Shown piece after piece: positions 16,836 to 25,922 of a DNA stretch of 64,000 nt (position 1 is its first letter; every line of letters starts with the position of its first letter). Made by a program: the position numbers and the translations under genes. The stretch is taken from positions 2,261,001 through 2,325,000 of the forward strand of contig NZ_JAZHRU010000001.1 of NCBI RefSeq assembly GCF_036924525.1, read 5' to 3'. The notes beneath the pieces are model-generated. The model saw only the letters and a list, made by a program, of their open reading frames with translations. It searched no databases and had not been told where the DNA came from. The stretch is from Bradyrhizobium sp. AZCC 1719. GTDB lineage: Bacteria; Pseudomonadota; Alphaproteobacteria; Rhizobiales; Xanthobacteraceae.

Positions 16836-18707
16836 GTGACATTACTGCCCGCAAATGCGCCGCTCGCCCGAGCTTTGGCGGAACGCAACTATGATCGGCT
16901 GACGCCGGTGCAGACGGCGGTGCTGGCCGACGATGCTGATGGCCGTGACCTGCTGGTTTCTGCGCAAACCGGTTCCGGCAAAACGGTCGCCTATGGTCTG
17001 GCGATTGGAACGAACCTGCTGGATGGCGCCGAACGATTCGAGCGGGCTGCCGCGCCCCTTGCATTGATTGTCGCGCCGACCCGTGAGCTTGCGCTTCAGG
17101 TACACCGCGAACTCGGCTGGCTTTATCAACATGCGAACGCCCGCGTTGTTTCCTGCGTCGGCGGCATGGATCCGCGCCGCGAGCAGCGCGAACTGGCCGC
17201 GGGCGCCCATATCGTGGTCGGCACGCCAGGGCGACTCTGCGATCACTTGCGGCGCGGCCGGCTTGACGTCAGCGAGTTGAAGGCGATCGTGCTCGACGAG
17301 GCTGACGAGATGCTCGACCTCGGCTTCCGTGAGGATATGGAATTCATCCTGCAGGCCACGCCGGACGACCGCCGCACGCTGTTGTTCTCGGCGACCCTGC
17401 CGCCCGGCATCGTCGCGCTCGCAAAGGAATATCAGCAGCAGGCCTTCCGCGTCGAAGTCGCCGGCGATGAAGGCGGTCATGCCGATATCGAGTATCGCGC
17501 GGTCAGAATCGCCGCCGGCGATGTCGAGCACGCCGTCGTCAACATCCTCCGCTACTTCGAATCGCCGGGCACCCTGGTGTTCTGCAACACGCGCGAGGCC
17601 GTGCGGCATCTGCAGGCAACACTGCTGGAGCGCGGCTTCTCCGTGGTGGCGCTGTCGGGCGAGTTGACCCAGAACGAGCGAACGCTGGCGCTGCAGGCCT
17701 TGCGCGACGGCCGCGCCCGCGTTTGCGTTGCGACCGACGTTGCCGCGCGCGGCATCGATTTGCCGAACCTCGACCTCGTCATCCACGCCGATCTGCCGAA
17801 CGATCCGGAAGTCATGCAGCATCGCTCCGGCCGCACCGGGCGAGCTGGTCGCAAGGGCGTCAGTATACTGCTGGTGCCGCCGGCGCGGCGGCGTCGCGCG
17901 GATATGTTGCTCAAGCTCGCCGGCATCGACGCGGCCTGGGGCTTGGCGCCGCAGCCGGATGAAATCCGCAAGCTCGATCAGGAGCGGCTGCTGCGCGATG
18001 ATGTGTTCGCAGGCGAAATAACTGCAGAGGATGAGGCACTCGCGCAAACCTTGCTTGCTGAACGGTCGTCGCAAGAGATCGCTACCGCGCTGGCACGGCT
18101 CTATCGCGCGCGATTGCCCTCTCCCGAGGACATCGTCGATCCCGGCGAGGAGCGCGTCAAATCTCGCGCCGAGCGCACCCGCGAGCGGGCCGATCGCGAG
18201 GCTGGAAGGGGAGTGAAACCAACGAAATCCTCGACGCGCCACCGCATGGCGGAGGACACCGTGTGGTTCAGCGCCGCGATCGGACGCCGGAAGAACGCGG
18301 AAGCGCGTTGGCTGCTGCCGATGTTGTGCCGCCGCGGCAGCATCAAGAAGGAAGATATCGGCACCATCCGTATTCTGGACACCGTCACCGAGTTCGAGAT
18401 TTCCGCGCGTGTCGCCGGCCGCTTCGCCGCGCGAATCCGCCGTCCCGACAAGGAAGACAGCATTCGCATCGAGGCGATGACGAATGCCCCGCCGCGCGAG
18501 GAGGTTCGTGAGCAGGAACGGACACCGAAGCCGCACGGCAAAAATGCAAAGAGCCCTGACCGGGCAGGGTTTGACAAGGAAATGCATTACGATAGGAAGA
18601 AACCGCATCGGGACAGGCCGGCTCACGCCGGAAAACCGCGGCATGAACGCGAGGCGCCCGCGGCGCCTGCATTCGCTAAGAAGAAAAAGAAGAAGTTTCG
18701 CGGCTGA
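16836..18707 (+). CDS. DEAD-box RNA helicase with DbpA-type RNA-binding domain
   Basis: This 623-residue ATP-dependent RNA helicase shows the DEAD-box motifs in order: Q motif (DRLTPVQTAVL), Walker A AQTGSGKT at 43-50, PTRELA, TPGRL, DEAD at 154-157, SAT, then ATDVAARGID and HRSGRTGRAG in the second RecA lobe. Residues about 470-545 form a DbpA/CsdA-type RNA-binding domain (TVWFSAAIGRRKNAEARWLL). A basic tail ends in six Lys and FRG. The GTG at 16836 is used. Family members aid ribosome assembly or RNA decay, often in the cold. The 290-bp gap upstream (16546-16835) shows no gene. Confidence 0.92.
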   Translation: MTLLPANAPLARALAERNYDRLTPVQTAVLADDADGRDLLVSAQTGSGKTVAYGLAIGTNLLDGAERFERAAAPLALIVAPTRELALQVHRELGWLYQHANARVVSCVGGMDPRREQRELAAGAHIVVGTPGRLCDHLRRGRLDVSELKAIVLDEADEMLDLGFREDMEFILQATPDDRRTLLFSATLPPGIVALAKEYQQQAFRVEVAGDEGGHADIEYRAVRIAAGDVEHAVVNILRYFESPGTLVFCNTREAVRHLQATLLERGFSVVALSGELTQNERTLALQALRDGRARVCVATDVAARGIDLPNLDLVIHADLPNDPEVMQHRSGRTGRAGRKGVSILLVPPARRRRADMLLKLAGIDAAWGLAPQPDEIRKLDQERLLRDDVFAGEITAEDEALAQTLLAERSSQEIATALARLYRARLPSPEDIVDPGEERVKSRAERTRERADREAGRGVKPTKSSTRHRMAEDTVWFSAAIGRRKNAEARWLLPMLCRRGSIKKEDIGTIRILDTVTEFEISARVAGRFAARIRRPDKEDSIRIEAMTNAPPREEVREQERTPKPHGKNAKSPDRAGFDKEMHYDRKKPHRDRPAHAGKPRHEREAPAAPAFAKKKKKKFRG

Positions 18708-18764
18708 CCGGCATGACCGAGACCTCAACGGCCCCGCCGCGCAATCCGCAAATGAGGAGTCGTC

Positions 18765-19052
18765 ATGAGCGTCTACATCATCGCCCAGTTGAAGTTTACC
18801 CGCCGCGAACTCTACGATCGCTATCAGGCGCGCTTCATGGGTGTGTTCAAGAAATTCCGTGGCAAGCTGCTGGTAGCGGACGCAGATCCGGCCGTACTGG
18901 AAGGCGAATGGCCGCGCGACAAGGTCGTGATCATGGAATTTCCTGACGACGCCGCGGCAAAGGAATTTCAGAATTCGCCGGAATATCAGGAGATCTCGGT
19001 CGATCGTAAAGCCGGCGCCGACGCCATCGTGCTGGCGGTTAGGGGTTTGTAG
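18765..19052 (+). CDS. DUF1330 domain-containing protein
   Basis: This 95-residue cytoplasmic protein has the short alpha-beta barrel of DUF1330. It begins SVYIIAQLKFTRRELYDRYQ and holds the core VVIMEFPDDAAAKEFQNSPE YQEI segment typical of the family. No enzymatic role is established. GAGGAG lies just upstream of the ATG at 18765. It follows the helicase after 57 bp on the same strand and may be read from the same transcript. Confidence 0.85.
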   Translation: MSVYIIAQLKFTRRELYDRYQARFMGVFKKFRGKLLVADADPAVLEGEWPRDKVVIMEFPDDAAAKEFQNSPEYQEISVDRKAGADAIVLAVRGL

Positions 19053-19084
19053 GATGCCCGCCTTTGCCACGTTGACTTGATCCG

Positions 19085-19101
19085 AGCCGGGGTTCCCGGC
19101 T
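19085..19101 (+). terminator. Weak hairpin after the DUF1330 gene
   Basis: AGCCGGG-GTT-CCCGGCT forms a perfect seven-base-pair stem 33 bp after the stop codon. There is no T tract, so termination is uncertain. The remaining 160 bp up to the aminopeptidase start hold no clear gene. Confidence 0.35.
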
Positions 19102-19261
19102 TGGCATTGTTGCATTCCGGAACATCAACGAGGCCGGCTTTCGCCGGGCCATTCTTGTGCTATTGCTGCTGTCGCGCGCTTCGCTCGCGTTGACATGATT
19201 GCGCCATCATGGCCGAATGTTGCGAAGCCCTAAAAATCCTTCAGCATTGGCCGAAAGAATC

Positions 19262-20518
19262 ATGACCGCACCTGAGCGAAACGCTTCCGTCTCGATTGAT
19301 CCCGTAAAGCTCGACCGCCTCGCCGAAGTCGCGGTCAAGGTCGGCTTGCGGCTACAGCCGGGGCAGGACCTGCTGCTGACCGCGCCCTCGGTCGCGCTGC
19401 CGCTGGTGCGCCGGATTGCCGTACATGCCTACCAGGCCGGCGCGGGCTTGGTGACCCCGTTACTGTCGGACGAAGCGATCACGCTGGCGCGCTACCGCTA
19501 CGGCCACGAAGCCGGTTTCGATCGTGCCGCCAACTGGCTCTACGAGGGCATGGCGAAGGCGTTCGGCGCCAACACCGCGCGCCTGGCCATCGTCGGCGAC
19601 AATCCGATGCTGCTATCGGGCGAGGACCCGGTGAAGGTGGCGCGCGCCAGCAAGGCCAATTCGATCGCCTATCAGCCGGCGCTGGAGAAGATCGTCAATT
19701 TCGATACCAACTGGAACATCATCGCCTATCCGAGTCCGTCCTGGGCCAAACAGGTTTTCCCTGACGTCCCCGAGGACGTCGCGGTGGCAAAACTGGCGGA
19801 TGCGATTTTTGCGGCGTCTCGCGTCGATCAGGATGGCGCCGTCGCCGCCTGGGAAAAACACAACGCCGTGCTGCGCGAGCGGACCGAATGGCTGAACGGC
19901 CAGCGCTTCCACGCGCTGAAATATTCCGGCCCGGGCACCGATCTGACGATCGGTCTTGCCGATGGCCACGAATGGGAAGGCGGCGCCTCGACCGCGAAGA
20001 ACGGCATTACCTGCAACGCCAACATCCCGACCGAGGAAGTCTTCACCACACCGCATTGCCGGCGCGTCAGCGGCCATGTCGTCTCCTCCAAGCCACTGTC
20101 CTATCAGGGCTCGCTGATCGACAACATCGCGGTCAGGTTCGAGGAAGGCCGCATCGTCGAGGCAAGGGCCTCGCGCGGCGAGGAGGTGCTCAAGAAGGTG
20201 CTCGACACCGACGAGGGCGCGGCGCGTCTCGGCGAAGTGGCGCTGGTGCCGCATTCCTCGCCGATCTCAAAAAGCGGGCTGTTGTTCTTCAACACGCTGT
20301 TCGACGAGAACGCCGCCTCCCATATCGCACTCGGCCAGTGCTACTCGAAATGCTTCGTCGGCGGCGACAAGCTGACGCCGGAACAGATTGCGGCACAGGG
20401 CGGCAACAAGAGCCTCATTCACATCGACTGGATGATCGGAACGGCCGAAACCGACATCGACGGTATACACGCCGACGGAAGCCGCGTGCCGGTATTCCGC
20501 AAGGGCGAGTGGGCGTAG
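19262..20518 (+). CDS. Aminopeptidase, M29 family
   Basis: This 418-residue metallo-aminopeptidase removes N-terminal residues from peptides in the cytoplasm. Family landmarks are visible: KLDRLAEVAVKVGLRLQPGQ at the start, the metal-site Glu region in NIPTEEVFTTPH, HIALGQCYSKCF, and the C-terminal HIDWMIGT with His and Asp ligands. Length fits the family (about 410). The ATG at 19262 is preferred to an upstream in-frame start. Its TAG stop at 20516-20518 touches the target site of the IS630-type element, which has not altered the protein. Confidence 0.9.
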   Translation: MTAPERNASVSIDPVKLDRLAEVAVKVGLRLQPGQDLLLTAPSVALPLVRRIAVHAYQAGAGLVTPLLSDEAITLARYRYGHEAGFDRAANWLYEGMAKAFGANTARLAIVGDNPMLLSGEDPVKVARASKANSIAYQPALEKIVNFDTNWNIIAYPSPSWAKQVFPDVPEDVAVAKLADAIFAASRVDQDGAVAAWEKHNAVLRERTEWLNGQRFHALKYSGPGTDLTIGLADGHEWEGGASTAKNGITCNANIPTEEVFTTPHCRRVSGHVVSSKPLSYQGSLIDNIAVRFEEGRIVEARASRGEEVLKKVLDTDEGAARLGEVALVPHSSPISKSGLLFFNTLFDENAASHIALGQCYSKCFVGGDKLTPEQIAAQGGNKSLIHIDWMIGTAETDIDGIHADGSRVPVFRKGEWA

Positions 20519-21637
20519 CTAGTGTCCTGAACCAGAAGTTCGCAACATCTGGGCGTGGTTGGCCGAGACATTGTATCGGCAGAAGCGCTCGATGGAAGCA
20601 AGGATGTCATCGGCTGATTTGGTCCATCGGAACGGCTTGGGATCGGCATTGTGTCGGTCGATGAACGAAGTGATGTCAGCCCTGAGGGCGGCGACACTGC
20701 GGTAGACGCCGCGCCTAATCTTCTGATCCGTGAGGAGCGCGAAGAAGCGCTCGACCTGATTGAGCCATGACGAACTGGTCGGGGTCAGGTGCACGTGCCA
20801 ACGCGGCCTTTTGGCCAGCCATCGCCGGATCAGCGGAGTCTTGTGCGTAGCGTAGTTATCCATGACGAGATGGACGTCGAGTTCGCGCGGCACGGCGGCC
20901 TCGATCTCATCGAGGAACTTGCGGAACTCGGCGGCACGGTGCCGTCCGTAACACTTGCCGATGACCCGTCCGGTCGCAATGTCGAGGGCGGCGAACAGCG
21001 ATGTGGTGCCGTGCCTTCTGTAGTCGTGGCTCCTTCGGGCCGGCTGGCCGGGACGCATCGGCAGCATCGGCTGACTGCGGTCCAGCGCCTGGATTTGAGA
21101 CTTCTCATCCACACACAGGACGATGGCGTGCTCCGGCGGCGAGACGTAAAGGCCCACGACGTCGCGCACCTTGGCCACGAAGTTCGGATCGGTCGAGAGC
21201 TTGAACGTCTCCAGCCGGTGCGGCTGGAGCCCGAAGGCCCGCCAGATGCGTTGCACCGTCGACACCGACAGGCCGCTGGCCTTCGCCATGCCGCGAGAAC
21301 TCCAATGGGTGGCGTTCTCGGGGCAGCTCTCCAGCGTCCGCACGATCACAGCTTCGATGCGGGCATCGTCAATCGTGCGTGGCGCTCCGGAGCGTGGTTC
21401 GTCATACAACCCGGCCACACGCTGCTCCACAAAACGCCGCCGCCACTTTCCTACCGTCGCCCGGTCCAGGCCCAGCTTGGTTGCCACTTCCTTGTTCTGG
21501 CCGCCTTCCGCACAGGTCAGCACGATCCGGGCTCTCAGAGCCAGCGCCTGCGCCGTCTTCCGCCGCATGGTCAGCGACTTCAGTTCGGCACGCTCATCAT
21601 CGCTCAATATCAGGGGGACAAGTCGCTGGACCGCCAT
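20519..21637 (-). CDS. IS630 family transposase
   Basis: This 372-residue DDE transposase is intact. It has an N-terminal HTH ([20 protein letters not shown]), a second winged HTH ([15 protein letters not shown]), and the catalytic core: Asp in [17 protein letters not shown], Asp in [12 protein letters not shown] and Glu in [15 protein letters not shown]. The ATG at 21637 lies just inside the right terminal repeat. The stop codon TAG is unusual: two of its bases are the duplicated TA target and the third is host DNA, so the element itself carries no stop. Confidence 0.95.
   Translation of the reverse strand: MAVQRLVPLILSDDERAELKSLTMRRKTAQALALRARIVLTCAEGGQNKEVATKLGLDRATVGKWRRRFVEQRVAGLYDEPRSGAPRTIDDARIEAVIVRTLESCPENATHWSSRGMAKASGLSVSTVQRIWRAFGLQPHRLETFKLSTDPNFVAKVRDVVGLYVSPPEHAIVLCVDEKSQIQALDRSQPMLPMRPGQPARRSHDYRRHGTTSLFAALDIATGRVIGKCYGRHRAAEFRKFLDEIEAAVPRELDVHLVMDNYATHKTPLIRRWLAKRPRWHVHLTPTSSSWLNQVERFFALLTDQKIRRGVYRSVAALRADITSFIDRHNADPKPFRWTKSADDILASIERFCRYNVSANHAQMLRTSGSGH
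20522..20545 (+). repeat. Left terminal inverted repeat of the IS
   Basis: Starts GTGTCCTGAACCAG and ends AAGTTCGCAA; pairs with 21702-21725 at 20 of 24 positions. Confidence 0.9.
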
Positions 21638-21701
21638 TGGATGCTCCGTCGCTGTTTGCCCTTCCTTGGCACAGCGACGCGAATCTAACGCGACTCTAAG
21701 A

Positions 21702-21725
21702 TTGCGAACTTGTGACTCGGGACAC
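21702..21725 (-). repeat. Right terminal inverted repeat of the IS
   Basis: Read on the minus strand it starts GTGTCCCGAGTCAC and ends AAGTTCGCAA, mirroring the left end. Confidence 0.9.
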
Positions 21726-22777
21726 TAGCCCAGCGTCAGCCTGTAGAAGTCGGTCGCTGTCTTCGAAAACAGCGCCGTCTTCTCGGCCTCGCTGTATTGC
21801 GCGGCCAGCCGCTTGAAGGCGTTGAAGATCACCTGATAGCTACACTGGCCCTTGTCGGGCGGAAAATTGCTTTCGAACATGCATCGTTTCGGTCCGAACG
21901 CCTCGATGCACGTTTCGATATAGGGGCGCCAGGCGGCCGCGACCTCCTCGGAAGACGGCGGCTTCGGCCGCAGATGAAAGTCGTAGCCGAGCAGGCACAT
22001 CGCGAGCCCGCCGAGCTTCACCACGACGTTCGGGCATCGCGCGATTTCCTGGATCGAGGCCTTCCATTCCGGTAACACCTCCTCGCGCCGGCCGGCAAAG
22101 CGGCCGATGCCAACCGGGCCGCCGCAATGATCGAGCACGATTTTGGTGTCGGGGAAAGCGCGGGCGAGATCGGTGAGTTCGCCGATCTGCGGATGAAACA
22201 GCCAGGCGTCGAAGCTCAGGCCCAATGGCGCGAGGCAGGCAAAGCCCCTGCGAAACGTGCTGTCGAGTAACAGCCCCTGCGGCCGCGTCGCATACATGCC
22301 GGCGACGTTGGGATCGGCATCCCACGCCGAGGAATGCCGGATGCCGCGGAAGCGGCCGTTGCCGGCAGCGATCTCCGCTTCCAGCACGGCTGTTGCGCCT
22401 TCGCCGAGCAGCAGGTTGACGTGGCTGACGATGCCGGCGCAGATCGCGGCCTTGCCATAGCCGCCGCTCGCCGCCATCGCCGCAACGCCATTGGCGAACT
22501 CGACCTCGCCGACCGGACGAAACGCTTCCGGCCCCTGCGCGCGATACATCGAGCGGCAATCGATATAGACGGTCGCGATAATGCTATGGCCGGAGGCGAT
22601 GTCGGCGGCCATCTCCTCGATCATGTAGCGCAGGCCGCCGCGGTCCCAGAGATGGTGATGCGGATCGACGATCGGGCGGGCAGGATCGATGATCTCTTCG
22701 GTGTGCTGCGCGAGCCAGTCCTCGCGCGGATCGGCGTAGAGCCCGCTTCTGGAGGCGGGTGCAGTGCTGGCGGCCAT
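21725..22777 (-). CDS. Amidohydrolase family 2 protein
   Basis: This 350-residue TIM-barrel hydrolase has the N-terminal metal motif PIVDPHHHLWD, a strand-four region KIVLDHCGGP with its His, and CMFESNFPPDKG near the C-terminus. These are features of the amidohydrolase-2 group, which hydrolyses lactones, decarboxylates or cleaves cyclic amides. GAGGAG precedes the ATG at 22777. It follows the epoxide hydrolase-like gene by 52 bp on the same strand. Its TAG stop at 21725-21727 uses the TA duplicated by the IS insertion. Substrate unknown. Confidence 0.85.
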   Translation of the reverse strand: MAASTAPASRSGLYADPREDWLAQHTEEIIDPARPIVDPHHHLWDRGGLRYMIEEMAADIASGHSIIATVYIDCRSMYRAQGPEAFRPVGEVEFANGVAAMAASGGYGKAAICAGIVSHVNLLLGEGATAVLEAEIAAGNGRFRGIRHSSAWDADPNVAGMYATRPQGLLLDSTFRRGFACLAPLGLSFDAWLFHPQIGELTDLARAFPDTKIVLDHCGGPVGIGRFAGRREEVLPEWKASIQEIARCPNVVVKLGGLAMCLLGYDFHLRPKPPSSEEVAAAWRPYIETCIEAFGPKRCMFESNFPPDKGQCSYQVIFNAFKRLAAQYSEAEKTALFSKTATDFYRLTLG

Positions 22778-22829
22778 GAATTTCGCTCCTCGAAATTATT
22801 GTTGGTGTGACCTTCCGTTGGCCAAACTG

Positions 22830-23828
22830 TCAGCTCGGCAGGCCACGGATGAAATCGATGATCGCCGCGCTGACCTCGCTTGGGCGCTCTTGCTGGGTCC
22901 AGTGTCCGCAGCCGGGCAGAATTCGCACGTCACGCAGCGTCGTGACGAACTGCCTGAGGTTGGCGATATGCTGGTCCATGCCAGGGGGAGCAGCCATCAC
23001 CATGTCGTGGTCGCCGGCGATAAAGAGCGCGGGGACCTTCACCGCGACGCCTGCAAACGCCGCCATCAGCTCCCAATTGCGGTCGACGTTGCGGTAATAA
23101 TTAAGTGGACCGCGGAAGCCGGTGCGCTTGAATTCATTGGCGTAGAAATCGACGTCCGCGTCACTGAGCCACGCAGGCAATGGCGGTGGCGCCGATTCGC
23201 GCAACCAACTGCCGTTGCGCGGCACCATGCCGGGAGTTCCTGTTTTTTCCCCGCGGGCTGCGGCCGCGCGAAATGCAGCCGCACCTTCGCCCGACGCACC
23301 ATAAAGCGAGTTGAGCACGGTGATCCGTGGATCCCGCTCCATCTCGGCTTCGGCCGCGCCGGGCTGCTGGAAATACAGTTGGTAGAACTGCGCGTCCGCG
23401 GTCTCCGGCATCACGCTGGTCGGCCGCGCCGGGCCACGCGGCCGAAGCGGTACGCTGAGACTTGCAACGGCGCGGAAGCGGTCCGGGCGCAGGCGCGCCG
23501 CCTGCCAGGCAATGTGCGCGCCCTGGTCATGACCGACGACTACGGCGGTCGGCGCCTCGAGGGCATCGAGCAGCCCGATCAGGTCACCGATCAGATGGAA
23601 AATCGTGTATTGATCGATTGCCTCCGGCCGGTCGCTCTTGCCGTAGCCGCGCATATCCGGAGCGACGGCGTGGAAGCCGGCGGCGGCCAGCGCCGTGAGC
23701 TGATGGCGCCAGGAATACCAGGACTCCGGGAATCCGTGACACAGGATCACCGGCGGCCCCTTGCCCTGCTCGGCGATATTGAGGTGGATACCGTTAGTCT
23801 CGATGATCCGCTGCGTCGGTCCGCTCAA
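22830..23828 (-). CDS. Alpha/beta hydrolase, epoxide hydrolase-like
   Basis: This 332-residue protein has the epoxide hydrolase pattern: oxyanion loop HGFPESWYSWRHQL, nucleophile elbow VVGHDQGAHIAW with Asp, a cap domain, and catalytic His in GCGHWTQQERP. It would open an epoxide or cleave a related bond in the cytoplasm. The start is placed at TTG 23828 because GGGGAG stands six bases upstream; starts further up would translate part of repeat A (as MDCFAALAM) and are probably artefacts. It is upstream of the amidohydrolase gene on the same strand. Confidence 0.85.
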   Translation of the reverse strand: MSGPTQRIIETNGIHLNIAEQGKGPPVILCHGFPESWYSWRHQLTALAAAGFHAVAPDMRGYGKSDRPEAIDQYTIFHLIGDLIGLLDALEAPTAVVVGHDQGAHIAWQAARLRPDRFRAVASLSVPLRPRGPARPTSVMPETADAQFYQLYFQQPGAAEAEMERDPRITVLNSLYGASGEGAAAFRAAAARGEKTGTPGMVPRNGSWLRESAPPPLPAWLSDADVDFYANEFKRTGFRGPLNYYRNVDRNWELMAAFAGVAVKVPALFIAGDHDMVMAAPPGMDQHIANLRQFVTTLRDVRILPGCGHWTQQERPSEVSAAIIDFIRGLPS

Positions 23829-23855
23829 GTTTCTCTCCCCTTGCTTATTGTTGTT

Positions 23856-23933
23856 CGTCATTGCGAGCGCAGCGAAGCAATCCATAGCGTCGCAAAGGAA
23901 GAGTGGATTGCTTCGCCTGCGCTCGCAATGACG
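23856..23933. repeat. Palindromic intergenic repeat, family A copy 2
   Basis: About 78 bp from CGTCATTGCGAGCGCAGCGA to the inverted CGCTCGCAATGACG; same family as 4692-4776. It lies between the MBL-fold gene and the epoxide hydrolase-like gene. Confidence 0.85.
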
Positions 23934-23955
23934 GTGGTAGGCGGTCCCGCCTTTT

Positions 23956-24774
23956 TCAAACCCCTTCCAGAATGATCACCGTCGGCGTGCCCGGCAGCGT
24001 CTCCCGCGAAATCTTCAGGGTCCGCTCGGTTCGCTGGTCGATCTGGAATTGCTGGCCGATCAGGCGCATGAATTCGTCGAGCGGGGTGGCGAAGCGGTGC
24101 ATCGGCAGCACGATGGAGGAGCGCAGCCGCTTGGTGATCTCGGAAACGCCATCGAGCGACATCGTATAGGTGCCGTCGATCGGCACCATCACGATGTCGA
24201 GCCGGCCGATCGCCGCGAAATGCGTCTCGTCGAGCTTGTGGTGCAGATGTCCGAGATGGCCGATGCAGAGGCCGGCGACCTCGAAGATGAAGATGGAGTT
24301 GCCGTCCTTGATCATGCCGCCGCTGGAGCCCTCGCCATAGTAGCGGCGGATGTCGGTCGGCACGTTGCGGATATAGACGTCGCCGACACGCGTAGATATT
24401 TGCGCCGCCTGTCCGTTCTCGCCCCAGCCATGCAACACGTGCGCAATCTTCGGGTCGGGGAACAAAGTGTAATGCGTCGAGTGCGCACGGTTCATGGTAA
24501 CGACATCAGGCAGGCGGCCGGTCCGGTAGGCGCCGTTGAAGTCAGTCCCGATCCGCACGCCGTCGGGCGTGTCGATGTAATAGGTGGAATGTCCGACATA
24601 GGTAATCGCGACCTCTTCCACCCTGGCGGCGGTACGGCGCAGGCTGACCGGAACGGCGCGTGGCGGCGCGTTCGCCATCGCGAGGCACTCGCTGCGTAAA
24701 GGCTGCTGTTGGGCGGCCGCAGGCTCAATCAGCGAACCGAGGAAGGCGAGGGCGGCAGCAAGGGATCGCAACAT
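23956..24774 (-). CDS. Exported MBL-fold hydrolase
   Basis: This 272-residue protein has a signal peptide ending PAAAQ at about 22 and a metallo-beta-lactamase fold of the UlaG/PhnP-like branch: VAITYVGHSTYYIDTPDGVR, GTDFNGAY, a MNRAHSTHYTLFPD metal region, AGLCIGHLGHLHH, and VLPMHRFAT near the end. The usual HxHxDH motif is replaced by NRAHSTHYT, so metal binding may differ. A periplasmic location is implied by the signal. Substrate unknown. The same-strand neighbour downstream is the epoxide hydrolase-like gene, beyond repeat A. Confidence 0.8.
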   Translation of the reverse strand: MLRSLAAALAFLGSLIEPAAAQQQPLRSECLAMANAPPRAVPVSLRRTAARVEEVAITYVGHSTYYIDTPDGVRIGTDFNGAYRTGRLPDVVTMNRAHSTHYTLFPDPKIAHVLHGWGENGQAAQISTRVGDVYIRNVPTDIRRYYGEGSSGGMIKDGNSIFIFEVAGLCIGHLGHLHHKLDETHFAAIGRLDIVMVPIDGTYTMSLDGVSEITKRLRSSIVLPMHRFATPLDEFMRLIGQQFQIDQRTERTLKISRETLPGTPTVIILEGV

Positions 24775-24922
24775 GGCATGACCCGTCAGCGGTGAAGGCC
24801 GTGGGCGACACTGTATCGCCGAATTCGGGAGACGTCATGGCATTCGCGCACGGCAGCGCGCCGGATTTGCTTCATCGGGGCCGGGCCATGACATATTGTA
24901 AGAAACAACCTGGGAGTTCGCC

Positions 24923-25864
24923 GTGACTGAAGAATCCGCCGCCCCGGCCTCGCGTGCCCCGTCATCGAAGCTGCTGGAGCCGCTGCGGCAGGTCGATGCC
25001 GGCCCGCTCAGCATCGCCTATTACGAGGCGGGCCCGGCAGATGGCCCCGCCGTGATGCTGATGCATGGCTTTCCCTATGACATTCATTCCTATGTCGACG
25101 TCGCGCCGCAACTGGCTGCCCAGGGCTGCCGTGTTATCGTTCCATATCTGCGCGGCTATGGCCCGACCCGGTTTCGCGATGCCGCAACGCCGCGCTCGGG
25201 CGAGCAGGCGGCGGTCGGCGCGGACGTGATGGCGCTGATGGATGCGCTCGGCATAAGCCACGCGGTGTTTGCCGGCTACGACTGGGGTGGCCGCGCGGCC
25301 TGCGTCGGCGCCGCCTTATGGCCGGCGCGTTGCCTCGGCCTCGTCTGCGTCAATTCCTATCTGATCCAGGATATTGCCAACGCCATGGTGCCAATGCGCC
25401 CCGAACGCGAGGTGGCGCTGTGGTACCAGTATTACTTCCAGCTCGAGCGCGGCCGCGCCGGTCTTGCCGCCAACCGACGCGAGATCGCCCGAATATTGTG
25501 GACGCAGTGGTCGCCGAACTGGTCGTTCGACGATGCCTGTTTCGAGCGGACTGCAATGGCCCACGACAATCCCGATTACGTCGATGTGGTGATCCACAGC
25601 TATCGCCACCGTTTCGGTCTGGCCGAGGGGGATCCGCAATATGCCGACATCCAGCGCAGGCTGGCGGCACTTCCGCCCATCACCGTGCCGTCAATCACGC
25701 TGGACGGCGCGGGCGATGGCGTGGCGCCCGCAACCGATGGCGCCGCCAGCGCGTCGAAATTCACCGGCCGCCGCGTCCATCGCGTGGTGCCGCGCGTCGG
25801 GCACAATCTGCCGCAGGAAGCGCCGGAGGCGTTTGCGGCGGCGGTGATGGAGTTGGCTCGCTGA
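24923..25864 (+). CDS. Alpha/beta hydrolase
   Basis: This 313-residue protein has HGFPYDIHSYVDVAP (oxyanion loop), the nucleophile elbow AGYDWGGRAACVGA with Asp, and RVGHNLPQEAPEAF with the catalytic His. An Asp nucleophile in GYDWGG points to the epoxide hydrolase or haloalkane dehalogenase side of the fold rather than esterases. The start is GTG 24923 with TGGGAG upstream. It is divergent from the MBL-fold gene across 148 bp. Confidence 0.85.
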   Translation: MTEESAAPASRAPSSKLLEPLRQVDAGPLSIAYYEAGPADGPAVMLMHGFPYDIHSYVDVAPQLAAQGCRVIVPYLRGYGPTRFRDAATPRSGEQAAVGADVMALMDALGISHAVFAGYDWGGRAACVGAALWPARCLGLVCVNSYLIQDIANAMVPMRPEREVALWYQYYFQLERGRAGLAANRREIARILWTQWSPNWSFDDACFERTAMAHDNPDYVDVVIHSYRHRFGLAEGDPQYADIQRRLAALPPITVPSITLDGAGDGVAPATDGAASASKFTGRRVHRVVPRVGHNLPQEAPEAFAAAVMELAR

Positions 25865-25922
25865 TAAGGGAGATCAAACGCTGGGGCGACGTGAGCAGGC
25901 GGGGTTGGAGAGGTAGTAGTCT

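Larger units (their letters stand above)
20522..21725. mobile_element. IS630-type insertion sequence, complete (1204 bp)
   Basis: The element has imperfect terminal inverted repeats of about 24 bp (20 of 24 matching), both beginning GTGTCC, with one transposase gene between. It is flanked by TA on each side (20520-20521 and 21726-21727), the target duplication expected for IS630/Tc1-type transposition. It sits exactly between the stop codons of two convergent genes and leaves both proteins whole. Confidence 0.93.

Noticed and set aside
16842..19115. Long minus-strand open frame (about 757 codons) opposite the helicase
   Set aside because: High-GC third-position bias creates it; the plus strand carries all DEAD-box motifs and DUF1330.
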